Shown: positions 47,992-61,440 of the stretch, in pieces | How the letters are laid out: the number at the start of each line of letters is the position of its first letter | How positions within the stretch are numbered: the first letter of the stretch is position 1 | Source of the DNA: Zeugodacus cucurbitae | Lineage: Eukaryota; Arthropoda; Insecta; Diptera; Tephritidae | Direction of reading: 5' to 3' | DNA length: 64,000 nucleotides | NCBI RefSeq assembly: GCF_028554725.1 | Contig: NC_071671.1 | Location: forward strand, 43,742,501-43,806,500 | Translations under genes and position numbers: made by a program | The notes under the pieces: generated by a model | Databases searched by the model: none | Told to the model about the DNA's origin: nothing | Seen by the model: only the letters and a program-made list of their open reading frames with translations

Positions 47992-48935
47992 AAGGGTGAT
48001 TTTTTAAGAGCTTGATAACTTTTTTAAAAAAAAAAACGCATAAAATTTGCAAAATCTCATCGGTTCTTTATTTGAAACGTTAGATTGGTTCATGACATTT
48101 ACTTTTTGAAGATAATTTCATTTAAATGTTGACCGCGGCTGCGTCTTAGGTGGTCCATTCGGAAAGTCCAATTTTGGGCAACTTTTTCGAGCATTTCGGC
48201 CGGAATAGCCCGAATTTCTTCGGAAATGTTGTCTTCCAAAGCTGGAATAGTTGCTGGCTTATTTCTGTAGACTTTAGACTTGACGTAGCCCCACAAAAAA
48301 TAGTCTAAAGGCGTTAAATCGCATGATCTTGGTGGCCAACTTACGGGTCCATTTCTTGAGATGAATTGTTCTCCGAAGTTTTCCCTCAAAATGGCCATAG
48401 AATCGCGAGCTGTGTGGCATGTAGCGCCATCTTGTTGAAACCACATGTCAACCAAGTTCAGTTCTTCCATTTTTGGCAACAAAAAGTTTGTTAGCATCGA
48501 ACGATAGCGATCGCCATTCACATTAACGTTGCGTCCAACAGCATCTTTGAAAAAATACGGTCCAATGATTCCACCAGCGTACAAACCACACCAAACAGTG
48601 CATTTTTCGGGATGCATGGGCAGTTCTTGAACGGCTTCTGGTTGCTCTTCACCCCAAATGCGACAATTTTGCTTATTTACGTAGCCATTCAACCAGAAAT
48701 GAGCCTCATCGCTGAACAAAATTTGTCGATAAAAAAGCGCGAAACACATTTCGAACCGAACACTGATTTTGGTAATAAAATTCAATGATTTGCAAGCGTT
48801 GCTCGTTAGTAAGTCTATTCATGATGAAATGTCAAAGCATACTGAGCATCTTTCTCTTTGACACCATGTCTGAAATCCCACGTGATCTGTCAAATACTAA
48901 TGCATGAAAATCCTAACCTCAAAAAAATCACCCGT
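47992..48935 (-). mobile_element. Tc1/mariner-type transposon, internally deleted
   Basis: About 944 bp bounded by TIRs: AAGGGTGATTTTTT at the left (47992-48005) and AAAAAAATCACCCGT at the right (48921-48935), each adjoined by TA (47990-47991 and 48936-48937), the canonical mariner target duplication. The transposase is on the minus strand and has lost its middle. Intact ends with a defective gene imply a non-autonomous copy that might have been mobilised in trans. It inserted into the GAGTA array, so it is younger than the array. Confidence 0.9.
48099..48822 (-). pseudogene. Mariner-like transposase with central deletion and frameshift
   Basis: The original start is ATG at 48822, reading MNRLTNEQRLQIIEFYYQNQ, the N-terminal helix-turn-helix region. 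After about 30 codons the reading jumps to the catalytic domain in another frame near 48730 (at a T-run), deleting the rest of the DNA-binding region and linker; frame 1 then hits a stop. The downstream frame stays open to 48099. It contains the first catalytic Asp in ILFSDEAHFW, the second in WFQQDGATCHTA and a third in SCDLTPLDYFLWG with 36 residues between the last two, consistent with a DDD Tc1/mariner transposase. The C-terminus NEIIFKK is present. The deletion of most of the DNA-binding part makes activity very unlikely. Confidence 0.9.
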
Positions 48936-49103
48936 TAGTAGAGTAGAGTATAGAGTAGATTATTGAGTAGAGTACTGAGTAGAGTATTGAGTAGATTATT
49001 GAGTAGAGTACTGAGTATTGAGTAGAGTAGAGTAGAGTAGAGTAGAGTAGACTAGAGTAGAGTAGAGTAGAGTAGAGTAGAGTAGAGTAGAGTAGCGTAG
49101 CGT

Positions 49104-49200
49104 AGAGTTAGAGTAGAGTTAGAGTAGAGTTAGAGTAGAGTTAGAGTAGAGTTAGAGTAGAGTTAGAGTAGAGTTAGAGTAGAGTTAGAGTAGAGTTAGA
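49104..49200 (+). repeat. 11-bp higher-order unit within the GAGTA array
   Basis: About nine consecutive copies of GAGTAGAGTTA, a fused 5-bp plus 6-bp unit, with almost no sequence variation. This is the most homogeneous part of the array and probably the most recently amplified. Confidence 0.85.
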
Positions 49201-49436
49201 GTAGAGTAGAGTAGAGTAGAGTAGAGTAGAGAGAGGAGAGAAAGGAGAATAGAGTGGAGCTGAGTGGAATATGAAGAAGTTAGTAGGTTAGAGTATAGTG
49301 TAGAGTAGAGTAGAGAGAGGAGAATTGAGTGGAGCTGAGTGAAATATGATATGAATAATAGTAGGTTAGAGTATTGTGTAGAGTAGAGTATAAATCATAG
49401 TAGAGTAGAGAGAGGAGAGTTGCGTGGAACATGAAG

Positions 49437-52400
49437 GCTAGTTAGAGCCTACTACATATAGATACAATAATTAATTAAATTACCTAATCCAGAATGATAC
49501 TCCGGATGAAGGATTTTTGGTAGGACACTCGATCTTAAGTAATAGGGTAATTGAACAAAGTGATGTTTAGTTATTCGCAAAAAGTAGAATTTCGAACAAA
49601 AAGCTTATTGTAGATCCAAAACTGGAGTAAAAGCTTTGCTGCAATATATGACGAATTCTTTTGTTTTTAATTTGGTTTGAAGATTTCAATAATATTTAAT
49701 TTAGCCTAATTGTAGTGTCTGAACCTGACCTAAGCATACAGTTTTTATGGTTTGCAAGCAATAGTTTTTTTCTAACCACATCCTTCAAGCCTTAAAACAT
49801 ATTCAGTAAATTGTCCGGATTATGCAGCAAAATCACGAAATAATACCAGTTTGAGACTAATTAAATCACTGCGGGCGACCAATATGCTTTTCCATGCACG
49901 AAAAGCGAATCTCGAAAAGAACAGTCTATATACGTCTATATACACCACAAGAAATAAGTGACCACACAAATATGTAAACATTTATAATTGGACATTAATT
50001 CCTCGAATATAAAGCAAATGAAATTTCTTAAGAAAAACAACTACCTCTATGACATTTGTACTAATTCAAGCGCTTTAATACCAAGCTTAGTAAATAAATG
50101 TACATAAAAATGCTCGTACCAGCAGACCAGCTGTGGCGGAACACCTGCTGTTGGAATTTTTATGACACCTTGCAGATATTTTCACTGTGGTTGTGGGTAT
50201 AAATGACATGCTCTTTAGCTAATTAGTTGCTTGTATAGCATATATTTAGGTGCACCAGCAGACAGGCATGCCAACATAAGTAGACTAGCATGGTTATAGC
50301 CATAGCTGTTGATAGCCACGGCAAAAACAATCAAAATTCAATTAGCAAATGTTGGAAATATCTTAATGTGTATTTGTTTAAGGGCAAATGGGAGTGAGCA
50401 TATTTTATGGTACGGTGTTTACGTAATAACTGAATGAGGTCGAAACAGGTTAGCCAAGGTAAACATAATGATGAAAAGAAGGACTAGAATGTATGGATAT
50501 GACTGAGAATATAGTAAATGTAGCAGTCGACTCTTAAATTTAAAGGAACGATTACTTGTTACTCTGCGAGTACACCTTTTTGATTTGTTGATCAGAAATC
50601 GTCAAATTGGAATATCGTGGGTCTTGTCAAAACATATGTAGTCTTCGTAACAGAACGTACTGAAGAGACCACATCTTGCGACTATACATTTCACAGAGAT
50701 TTGAGAATTAAAATTTTTAGAAGCTAGAGAACATATTTTCGGACGTAAGACATTAACCCTCTAACGCCCATGCTCACATGTCACTTCGACCTTTTCACTG
50801 GAACACTTCGACCCTTTTACTGGAATAAAATTATGTTTTAATATTTATTTTAGAAGAACGATCTGTGGTTAAAATTTCTTCCAGAAACTTTCACAAAGCC
50901 CTTGAATTGATGGCTAATATAACTTTTCGACTTAATCTAGGTACATATTTGTGACCGATAAATACTCTTGCAGATATTTACTACTTCCAAATTCATGAAA
51001 TTCAAGTTTCCACTAAGTATATTCTCATGTAAACAAACAAATTTAATATTTATATATATTTTAATACAGTTACATAGCTGAACTTTTGCCCTTGCTAGTT
51101 GTCCTTGCCACTGTGGCATTCATAGTTGCATCTACAATACACTTTTATTTAGAATACAATGGAAATTCTTAAAACACTTCGCATGCATTTTATTCACAGC
51201 TCGTTGACTTTGTTTCGCCACTTCTATAAGGAAGAGCTTACACAAGTGCACTAACACTTTCGCAACATATGAATTTATGTTGGCCACACGCTTAAATCTG
51301 TGTGTGTAAGTGTAGCTGTACGAGAAATAAATGCCTGCCTGCATCTGCGGCAATGAAAGCAACAAGCATATTTAAAAGTGTACAGATGAATATAAAGAAG
51401 CTTGCAAGTACGAAACACTCTAAGGCTGCGACTGTATTTATAGACAAGTGATATGCATGCGGTTAGGGCCGAACAGGGTGAGTCATCTGGAGGTTACTTT
51501 TAAGGTTACTTAAGCATGAAATGAAGCAAAGAAATACGAATCGAGTGGAACTATTTGTTCTTGCTACTAGTTTACTGTATTAAATCTTTTTTAGAAAAAA
51601 ATTAATTTTTATTAATAAATAGCACATCCTGTTTGACACCGCTGCCAGTACGAAACTGACTCTTATGTTAGGCTTGTAAAGGTGGCGATTATGTTGCTTA
51701 TATAAATAACTTTGGCTCCACACTATTATGTGTAGTATTGTTTTGTATTTATTGTTTGGTGCAGTGCTAAGGTTAAAATTTAAATGCTTTGAAAATATGT
51801 TCTTAAACAAAACACTTCCCAAAGCTACTTGAATGATTTATGTACTTAAAATCATTAAAATATATTATTTATAAGAGTGTAAGATTGTCACTTAATAAAT
51901 AAAACTTCAAATAAAGTTTCACTCAAAATTGTTGTAAAGAAGCTTACTTCCAAAAAATGTATGTTTTACTATTAAAGCAGATTGGCAATAAACCTTTTTA
52001 AATTTTTTTGTAAATGATTTTTCTAAATCGATATATAAAATAACAAATATTAACGAGCAATAATTTCAAATTATACTTAAATTCAAATTTTACTCACAAA
52101 AGTATGCTTAGTAAAACAATTTTACTATTACTTGGTGCTCCTAAATGTAGGCTAACTTCCCTTAATTCTAATAGTGCCATAATTTTTTGTTGGTATTCCC
52201 ATTTTAAATAATATGTTTTCGTGCACAAAACCGTTGCCTACATTTAGGGTGATGACAGAAGGATCTACAAAAATACTTAGATAATGGTATATGGCTAGGT
52301 TGGTTTAGAAGACACCCAAATGAGTCTACCACTAAAATAGTCTGATGCTACTGATGGTGAGGTCAGGCACCTCTTGAGCAGCACACAGTCTGCGAGTTCA

Positions 52401-55400
52401 AGGCCAAAATTACCTTATTTTTTTCTAACCACAGAATTTAAGAAAACTAGTCTTAAACTCCAAACATCAATTAGAAACACATTGCCAAATGAGTAATTAT
52501 CTGAGAAATGGCCGAAAGCTCATTAAAAATGGATACTGCAATGGTTATGCACACTTAGAATGAATGTCTTATTTTTATATATATATGCCTATACTATAAG
52601 TATATGTTAATATAACTGAGAGGTTTAAATGAAACAATACCAAGCATCAGCACTTAATTAGTCACTAGAGATTGATTAGCTAGCCGAATACTATATGCAG
52701 AGTAAGTAAGATAAAACTATATTAAGCACACGCTGCTATACCTAGTTTTCTATTCCTTGTATGGCACTTTCCCATATCCGCAGATTGAAATTTTTTTATT
52801 TTAGTTGTTTGCTGAAGACGTGAGAGATTAAATCAAACAATTTAATAATAAATCGCGTGGTCTAAGAAATGCAATCGAAAATTAACTACTTTCCTAACAA
52901 CCAAACAAATATATGGTTGCTTACGTAACTTGCAAGCCAGCAATGCTAGAACGCTATTAAATAATCAATAACTTAATCTAGACACTTTCCGCTAGCTCTG
53001 CGGATTTCATGCCGGTTGTGATGTCATTCGCTTAATGTAAACAATCAATCAAGCGGCAGACCAACGGCAAGATAGCCCTAAATAACAACCAAGTAGCAAG
53101 ACATCAGCAGGTGGGCCTAAAAGTGGCATAGACTGGACGTTATGAATGAATGCTGTAGTTATATAGAGTTTATATGTAATTATATGCCGGACATATGAAG
53201 GAATTTAATAATGCTAAGTTAATAGGTATCCAATTTATTGCAGTATGGCTAGGATTCAGTTCATGCTTTTGGTTTTACTGCCAGCTGTGCGAGTGACGTT
53301 TGGGCTGCCTAATTAGTCTTTTACATGTGTTTTGAGTTGAAATGGCTCTCAGTACAGCAGGAGGTGAACAGCAGGAAAATTATATAGAAATTTGTTTATA
53401 TGTATTTATGGATGAGTGTTATATAGTTCTTAGTTAGTTCAATTGTGGTAACATTTCGTGTTTCCTCCATAAAATTATGTAAATGTATACTGATTCGTTG
53501 AAAATTGAATAAAAAAGAAAAGATATTATACAAGACCAGTTTCATGTATTTTTATTTAGTAGTGAAGTGGCCACATGTGACAGATGTTGAAGGCTCAGAT
53601 ACGAGCAAAACAAGACCAGCAATTGCAACTGTTAGAGTGAATACTAAAGCAGCACAGAATTAGCGAGAAAGGATTTAATACCTCATTATTACCAGTCCAA
53701 TTCTCTGAATATAAACAAAACTTGGACGTCAAGAAGTTCACTGAGGAACAGTGCGTTCGAAATCCAGTATAAGTTGAAGAATATTCCTCAATTCCAATGT
53801 ACTATTTTTTCGAAATATAAAATCTCCATCTTTTGAGCGCTATAAGTGCTCTGCAAAATCCACAAAAAAGTGATCCCAAAGATTACACCAACTAACCTGG
53901 AAAAAGTTCACTGAAAATCGCTTACTAAGTTCTAATCGCTATTTTGTGTGAAGAAAAAATTTTACCACCCAAATTCTTATATATATTTAGGCCACACTCT
54001 AGTCCTGGGAAATATACTTTTAATGTGAAATCCCCTATGTGAAATATCTTGTAATTATCCAAGAGGAAAGGGTACCCAATCTCACCTCATTCTTTAGTCA
54101 AGGTGGGTCTTGTGAAGAACAAGTTCTAGACAATATGTCACCTGTCATCAAATAAACAGTATGAGCTTTCATCTTAAGTCTACCGTCACTGAATGTATAA
54201 ATTTCCATTCCTCCGTCAAAAGTTATATATCGGTCAATAATTTGAAATTGTAAAGCTTAAATAAGATTAACCAAGATATCATCTTAGTACAATTTTCTGA
54301 TATCAGGAAAAAACTGAACCTATATTTAACGCCAGTCAGTAACTTAGAACTAATTATAAAATTTTCCAAAGTATTGCAACCAAATTAGTTTAACCTAAAA
54401 TCCTTGTATCCTTGACCACATAAGTATGTACTTCTTAAACTAAGCTCTACAATATCATACCCTTAAAATTGTAGAGCTAATGTCACTTATCGTTGGCTTC
54501 CCTAATAGTCTAGTGCTACTTTGCTTCATTTTAAAGTTTTCTTATTTCTTCCACTTTTTCTCTTATTACATTTTCTTACTTCTTTTCATTTTCCCATATT
54601 TTTTGTTCACTTTCTTATTGTGTTGATTTTATCTGCCAAAATGAGATTTTCTCTGCTCTGCTTACATGTGAATCGTATTAATGCTTTTGCTTAAGAAAGT
54701 TGGCTTGTCAGCGACGTGTCGCGTCGCTTGTCACTTGACAGCCCTTTTGCTTTTGTTCGCACACCAGCAAATTTACATGAAATCCTTTTTTACTGAAATA
54801 CGTGCGTGTTTAAAGATTTTCAGATACGATATTCATATCTCGCTACATTCTTCGTTTGACATGTGAATATTAACTACTTTTAAATATATAATATGCGTAC
54901 TTATACATATGTAATTTTGTATTTATTTTGTATTTATCTTTCTCTTATTTATTATTTAAGAATACCTTTCATATGTATTGATGATTGTTGTTACCTTTAC
55001 TAATGCTCGATTTATTGTGCCTTGGTTTATAAGAAAGGTCCATTGATCCGCAACTGCAAAGAAGGTTGAAATTCGAATTTAATTTTTAACTTTAAACCAT
55101 ATTCATTAGCTAATCTTCTTAAATTTCACAGTAACAATAATTTTTATATTAAAACGGATTATCTTGGATTATTGAAGATGCATGAAATGGTGTACCATCT
55201 ATGTAGCAAACCATCCGATGGAAAAATCTCTGCTTTCGTTCTTACAATTGTCGTAATTTTATATAGCGACCCTTTCCACAAAATTACGATATTATTTTCT
55301 ACCATTAGCAGATTGTCATCAAACACTTTTCGAACTGGAGAATATCGTATATTAAACAAATTAGTTATTATACAGCGAGTCAGAATCAGACTCCTTATTA

Positions 55401-55403
55401 ATT
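49437..55403. other. Noncoding DNA, no gene recognised
   Basis: About 6 kb of AT-rich DNA with only short frames. A CT/T-rich stretch lies near 54535-54620. No transposon domain or conserved gene was recognised. Confidence 0.5.
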
Positions 55404-55910
55404 AAGTTAGGTTAGGCTAAGAGGTAGATCTCATCTCGACAAAGCGTTTGGAATCTATTGAGTCGGCCAGTGTCAATTCTATCGAAATCGCGAGGTCCAA
55501 CGAAGGTGTTCCTTCCACGGTGTTTTAGAATAAGTCTGGTGAATACTGGATATTGGAAGAGGAGGTACTTAAATGATTCCTCCTCGCCGGTCAGCATACC
55601 AATAATTGTGCCGAGATGAAACTCCCTGAGACACTTAGAGCCAAGTGACCGCGCATCTAAAAAGGTGCTGGTATTTAAAAGTTTTTAGCGAGGTCACACG
55701 ATGTTGCTATGTATAGTGCTCGAGCGTAGGTAGGCAACGGTAGTAGACCTCTCTTACCCATACAAGTGGGATATCAAAATATCTTGAAGCTTTTGATAAA
55801 GAAATCAGACTCTCCTTGACTATCCTAGAGCGTAGTGTCATCAAGTGCAGATCAAGTTTACCGCAATTACTGCACACCTCTCTGCAGGAGGCCGCATTTC
55901 AGAGCAGTAT
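55404..55910 (-). mobile_element. 3' end of a decayed RNase H-type non-LTR element
   Basis: The minus-strand frame at 55412-55597 reads GEEESFKYLLFQYPVFTRLI, equivalent to the EEEESVEHxLCxCPAL zinc-finger tail of RNase H-type LINEs, but with the Cys residues lost. It ends by running into CCTAACCTAAC (55404-55414 on the plus strand as GTTAGGTTAGG). Upstream (to about 55910) the text resembles a decayed RNase H/linker with many stops. Assignment of the upper half is weak. Confidence 0.5.
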
Positions 55911-58299
55911 GTCTACTACTACCTCTATGACATCTACTGACAAGTTCGTATAATTTCATTAACGGTGGGTTGTAGCCAATCATAATTTTTTTATTAACAA
56001 ATTAACGATTATATGTCGTCTAGTCTCCATGACCAAATTTTAATAGTTTTACGCGTAATCTATCAGCTTAACAGATATGTTATCATTTATTCAAATAGCT
56101 TCTATTCACATATGTCATGACTGGTTTAATATCACCGATTTCAGTTGGATATTCGGGAATGTTATCAAAAGTTTGGAGGAGTGAGTATTCAATAAATTTC
56201 AGTAGAAGGAGACTAAAAATTATACTTGACATTATTTTCATTTTAACCTTGAAAATAATTTAGCATAAAAATCGACAAAATTACACAAAATTTCTGATAA
56301 AATCTACAAACTTTTTAAAAGCGAACCAAAAATATATACCAAATTTTAGACAAAACACCACATTCACTCGCAGACACTTTCCAACAAATTTCCGAAGTTT
56401 TTGCTTTTACGACCAAACTTGAGCTTTACACTCGCTGACAGGTTCATATAACGACAGACATCTGCAAATTTTTCGCATCTATATGGACACATACGAAATG
56501 CATATTATCGCTATGTGTGTCAAATAAATTTATTTTGGCATACATGAAGTAAAATACTCACTGCAAATGTGTTTGCATGCGTCGCAGTAATGGCGGCGTA
56601 TAACATGTTTATATATTCACAGCCATCAACACCAATGAGGCTGTTGTGTGCCAGTGACAACAGGTGAATATAAAACACCGCGTAACAAAATACACAAGCG
56701 CCCATGACGATATATTGCAAAGAAAAGAAAATATGAAAAATATTGCTCATACGCCAGGGAGCACATGGAGCTCATATCAGCGGCACAACATTTATGCTTT
56801 TACTTGCCAGAATATTTGCGAAAAAGTCAATGAGGAGCATTCGGCAAACAACAACAAAGCCGCTAATGTGACAGCGAAAAAGCATGAGCCAGACGCAATG
56901 ACAGGCGCAGCGGAAGAGCTTTTGTTGATTTAAAAAATGAAAGGAGATGAAATGAAATAAAGTAAAAAGCCACAAACATGACCTCGTTAAATGTCTGACA
57001 AGAGTTGGCACATGTGCGCCAATGCACGCGCGTAAATATGATATTTCATAAACTCATACGCGTGTGTATGGTGTATGTGGTGCTGTTTGTTAAATGACAT
57101 TCAGACATTCGTTCACCGGGCTCAGCAAAATGGTTCACAGCGCTGTACTAACCAGTCAATCAGTCAGTCAGTCGGTTCATCAGTCAGCGTTGGAGTATTT
57201 ACACGCCTCTCAACTGCCAAATTTAGCAAATTTAAATTAATTCTGACAGTCAGCGTCTACGCACGTAACTCACGCGCATGCAATGATAACTGCCTACAAG
57301 TTGATGTTTATATAACTAAGTTTCTGCTTACGTATCATTTATCTTCGCCGACGGAAATTCGAAATAATCGCGTTAAAGACATCTCATTTTTGAGGCTGTA
57401 AATTTCTTTTTGTTGGAAAAGAAATCATCATGTGAGCGGAAATTAAAGAGTTCTTGTAAGAACTTTAATTCAGCACTGAAAGAGTGGATACTCTTCCCCT
57501 ATATACTTCTTTGCAGTAAGCTGATTATGCGTCAGTGTGGCTTGAAGCAGAGATTACAAGTGCCATTGATAGCAAATTAGTTAGAGAGACTTGAATTATA
57601 GAAATTTTCATTAAAACATATATTTTTCAAAAAGCTGTAAGATATAGATTTTTACACAGTTTTATTTATCTACCTCGCATAAAGTTGTATGTATATAACC
57701 TTAAAACATAAATTTGTTGCTGTTTACCCATGCCATCTCCATAACTCGAACTTTGGAACAATATGTTATATGATTTATGCAATCCATAAGTGTAGTATCA
57801 TATTTTTTGTTCGCCTCATTACGTTATAGAGAGGCATTCTGCCTCGATAGTACAACTACATTTGGAATTATGCCCTTGGTCGAAAAGTTCGATTTATAGA
57901 AGGAAATTTGTATGAAATTTGACTTCTATTGTTCAGTATTGTTATGGAGATCTTCGAGTTATAGTAATTCGAGTTATGGAACTTCCACTGTATATCTTTC
58001 AACCAACCAAGAGACTTTTTGTATACAACCGGAATCTGACTTTCATTCCTTTCATATAAGTCTTATAACAATTATGGACTTCGTGGAATCTAAGACCTCT
58101 GACGGTATTCATGGTTAATTTCATTAATATGAGAAGCATAAAGCAGTCTCTTTTGCGAATATATGAACGTATATAATTTGAACACACCTCGTATGCCTCA
58201 AATATTAAGTTCAAATAATTTTCTTAAAATGATGCTCATGTTTACCTGTATAACGTACAATGTCAACAGGAAGTATAAATCGTTATATTAGACTAGAAC
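55911..58299. other. Noncoding DNA, no gene recognised
   Basis: A CAGT/TCAG run lies near 57156-57188, and a block with several open frames at 57900-58120 shows no recognisable similarity. No supported gene. Confidence 0.5.
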
Positions 58300-58980
58300 G
58301 AAGCTAGGCCGAGTACAGAATAAAATTCATCCATCTTTAAAACTAGATCACATTATTATTAGTAAAGCATAGAAATTTCATATCATTAAGATGACTATCA
58401 AATTGACCAACATTATCGATATAAGTTCAACTACTGGACGATATAGTCTGAATTCGAGCATATTCACTGGAAAGTTGTCACACTTGAGAGGTACTACTCG
58501 TATTTGTACGAAGTTGTATTTCGATACATTATTTACGTGCTGAAAGTTAAAGAATATAACGGAATTTAGTTTTGTTTTGAATGCGAAGTAGTCGTGGTTT
58601 TAGTCACACGGTGTTTCGAGAAATTTGTGAAATATATGTATTAAAACTTCTATAGGGCGGAACCACGCTTTTATAAAACAAACTACAGATGATGCCCTGT
58701 CTATTCCTCTATATAACAATGAGATTTTGTGGCTTAATTATCACTTAATAGTTCTAAACTTAACAGAATTTTGTGTCGTGACAATATCCCGAGTTTGCCT
58801 ATCTGCATTACCAATCTCTTCATAGTTTTCCCTGACCAAGATGCTTAATTTTGTTGCTCATTTATCGCTTACTTAGATGTAAGGAGGAGAAATAGACATC
58901 CGGAATTCAATTCCTCTCGTCATTTGAATTACTTTGTTATATATAAATCTGTAGCTATCTTTATTACTTTTAAATGGTTC
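58300..58980 (+). repeat. Highly decayed copy of the CTAAGTTCGGGTG repeat
   Basis: The blocks occur in the expected order: GAAGTAGTCGTGGTTTTAG (58587-), TAGGGCGGAACCACGCTT (about 58653), GTGGCTTAATTATCACTT, and GACATCCGGAATTCAATTCC leading to TTTGTTATATATAA (58895-58945), matching the 3' blocks of copies B and C. The ends are not recognisable, so boundaries are approximate. Much older than copies A-C. Confidence 0.6.
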
Positions 58981-61214
58981 ACACATAAAAAATTCAAATT
59001 TCTTTTTTCCATTACTCATATTAATTGAAGTTGAATAAATATATAATTAAAATTTGCCATTAACGCAACTTAACCTTAATATAAATAATGAGGGAAATAC
59101 TTTCAAATTATTTAAAGTATATTCTGACATTGCTCCTTCGGTTGCGGTCTTTAAGCGCAAGTATTTCAAACATTTCATATATTACTCGAATTCATCATTT
59201 TCCACAGCGTCTCCACAAAAGCCAAAAACGCCGAGCTACCTTTATTATTTCCTCATTTGCGCCAGTGAGGCAGACGAAACTTTGTTTGGAAATGTTGCAT
59301 CTAATGAGATAAAATTTAATTATTTCTGAGTGGGCGAAATAGCAGTGCCACGAGGCAAATGCTGTAAACACAACCGAATTCAAGCATACACCACACCCGA
59401 GCGTTGCTGGCTTCCTTAATGGGCTCCTTATTAGTTTATCCTTAAATCAAAAAATTGTTTATTATGAGTTTTTTGTTGTTGCTGCAGGCCATTAAATTTA
59501 ATGTGCCTACCCATCTTTGAAATGCCAATCTACGAACGAGAGTCTCATATTTGTTATGTCTGTAAAGGAAAATGTTAGTATTTATCCAACATGTTTGCTC
59601 GAGGAGCTTTTGTAAATGTTTTGCTTTTGATCCCTTTTTGATAACTTTGACTACAATAATATATTCACCCTTTGAACCTTTGATCTGCGTTTGCTACTTA
59701 AAGACTAAGTGTTACATTGTCCGCACGAACGTTGAACTCGTTGTTATTTTGCTCAGCTAACGGTAGTTTATACAATTTAAATATTACAGCACAACAAAAT
59801 AGACTAATTTAAGTAATGTACATAAGTATTTTAAGTATTGCATTTTGTTTTACAAGGCATCTTTTTAATATGGAATGATCTTAATTTGGATAATGTTTTG
59901 ACAGTAAAATGTATAACCATGGCAATCATTTTAAAATAGCTTATTATTTAAAAAAACCCTCGCAAAATATTTTTTTAACAAAACACAAACCAAAGACAAT
60001 CCAGATGATCCGGGGAGTGCAGTATAAGCATACTGAGTTCTAATAAGAAATGTGTTGATATAAATATTTAAAGGACCTTCAAGTAGATGCATATAAATAG
60101 CATATATAAATATTGTCCAAATGTCGAAGAGTCCACTGTGTCACCATTTTGTAATCCGTGGAACCACTTTGCGGTGCATTGATAGTTTGAATTTGTGAAA
60201 TACCAGTGACACTAATACAAATAGTATTACCGACCAACCATTCAAGTCATTTGAAAAACTGAACATTCAGTACAAAAACTTGGAATTCGCGGTAGAAAAA
60301 AACTGAATTTCTAAGAAAATAAAAAGAGTTCGAGTGAAGAAAAACAGGACAGAATTAAATGCAGTTATATTGCATCAATGGTCAGTAGACTGGTGGTGAA
60401 GTTATGTTTGCAATGGCCGATGTTGCAAACGATGTTGATGAAATCGAGTTGATTGAACACATACAGCATAAGTTCGAATTTTAAACTTTATTGAAGTAAT
60501 AAATGAAACGGAACTGTATAACGCAATGAACTTTATTGCCCCCATGTTAACGACCCGAAATATACCATATACCACAGTTATTATGTGCCATCCTCTCCTT
60601 TACAAACCTCCAAAATTGTTTTATACACCCAAGATAATAAATTTTATTGGGCTGTTTGATTTTATTATACCTTATTTGATTAGTGAAGACCTTTTCCGCT
60701 TAAAATCTTCTGCTTGGAATTTAAAGTATATAATTTCAATACGCTTTTGAACATAGATGCTTTTTATTATTTTACGGTACCAAATAAATATTTTAATACT
60801 TTAAGTACAGAAATTTCATGTTTGAAAGACGTTTTGTGGAATTTATTAATTTCCCTTATGTGCTATGTAGCTTAAATTTTAGTATACAATACTATAGTTT
60901 TAAGATTATATTTTCATCTAAGCGTTCATGAATTAGTACGAAATTAATTTGCTTTGATATCAGCTTATATAAATTATATTGTTCTCCTTGGCTTGGATGA
61001 GATCATGATATATCGTAATCCCATCAATATTTCACGTTAATCGAACTGCGCTTGGATATTTAACCGGTTAAGAACTGTTAGTAAATTGGTATTGTACAAA
61101 ATTATTTAAGGAATGTTTTCTTTCGCTTTAACAACAACTACAACGTTATTATTTCTAACGATCCGAGGAGAAACCTATTCAAACATTTACGGAATATATG
61201 GCATTATTATTAAG
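58981..61214. other. Noncoding DNA, no gene recognised
   Basis: Short frames only (for example 59054-59329 and 60526-60750), without domains, promoter or conservation evidence. Confidence 0.5.
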
Positions 61215-61440
61215 AACAAATAAGGAAAGGCTAAGTTCGGGTGCAACCGAACATTTTATACTCTCCTAATTTATTGAAGAAATTTTATTAAGATAACATT
61301 AATTCGGCATAAAGTTTAATAAAATAACGAAAATCGTCATATATAGATAAGAGGACTGGGGTAATTCCTGAACCGATTTCATTCATTTTCACCAGCAAGC
61401 TACACTATATCCAATATACGCTCACTTAGGTCTAATATTC
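61215..61440 (+). repeat. 3'-truncated CTAAGTTCGGGTG repeat, copy D
   Basis: It starts AACAAATAAGGAAAGGCTAA and keeps the perfect 6-bp stem GTTCGG / CCGAAC (61235-61240 and 61247-61252) and TTTTATACTCTC. It then carries a different interior (GGGGTAATTCCTGAACCGAT near 61358) from copies A-C and lacks the 3' arm. It is either a subfamily or a truncated copy. Confidence 0.7.

Larger units (their letters stand above)
47916..49436 (+). repeat. GAGTA pentanucleotide satellite array, split by a transposon
   Basis: A variable (TAGAG)n array with left part 47916-47991 and right part 48936-49436. The left edge has diverged units (AGTAAAGT, GTGGAGTTGA). The centre (about 49025-49095) is nearly pure 5-bp units, and 49104-49200 is a regular 11-bp higher-order form. 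A mariner-like element interrupts the array. Confidence 0.92.

Noticed and set aside
49020..49230. Regular repeats considered as a CRISPR array
   Set aside because: The units are 5 and 11 bp with no spacers. It is a simple-sequence satellite in an insect-type genome.
52290..52420. Possible tRNA-like GAGTTCAAGGC box
   Set aside because: No matching A box or cloverleaf stems could be drawn around the GAGTTCAA text.
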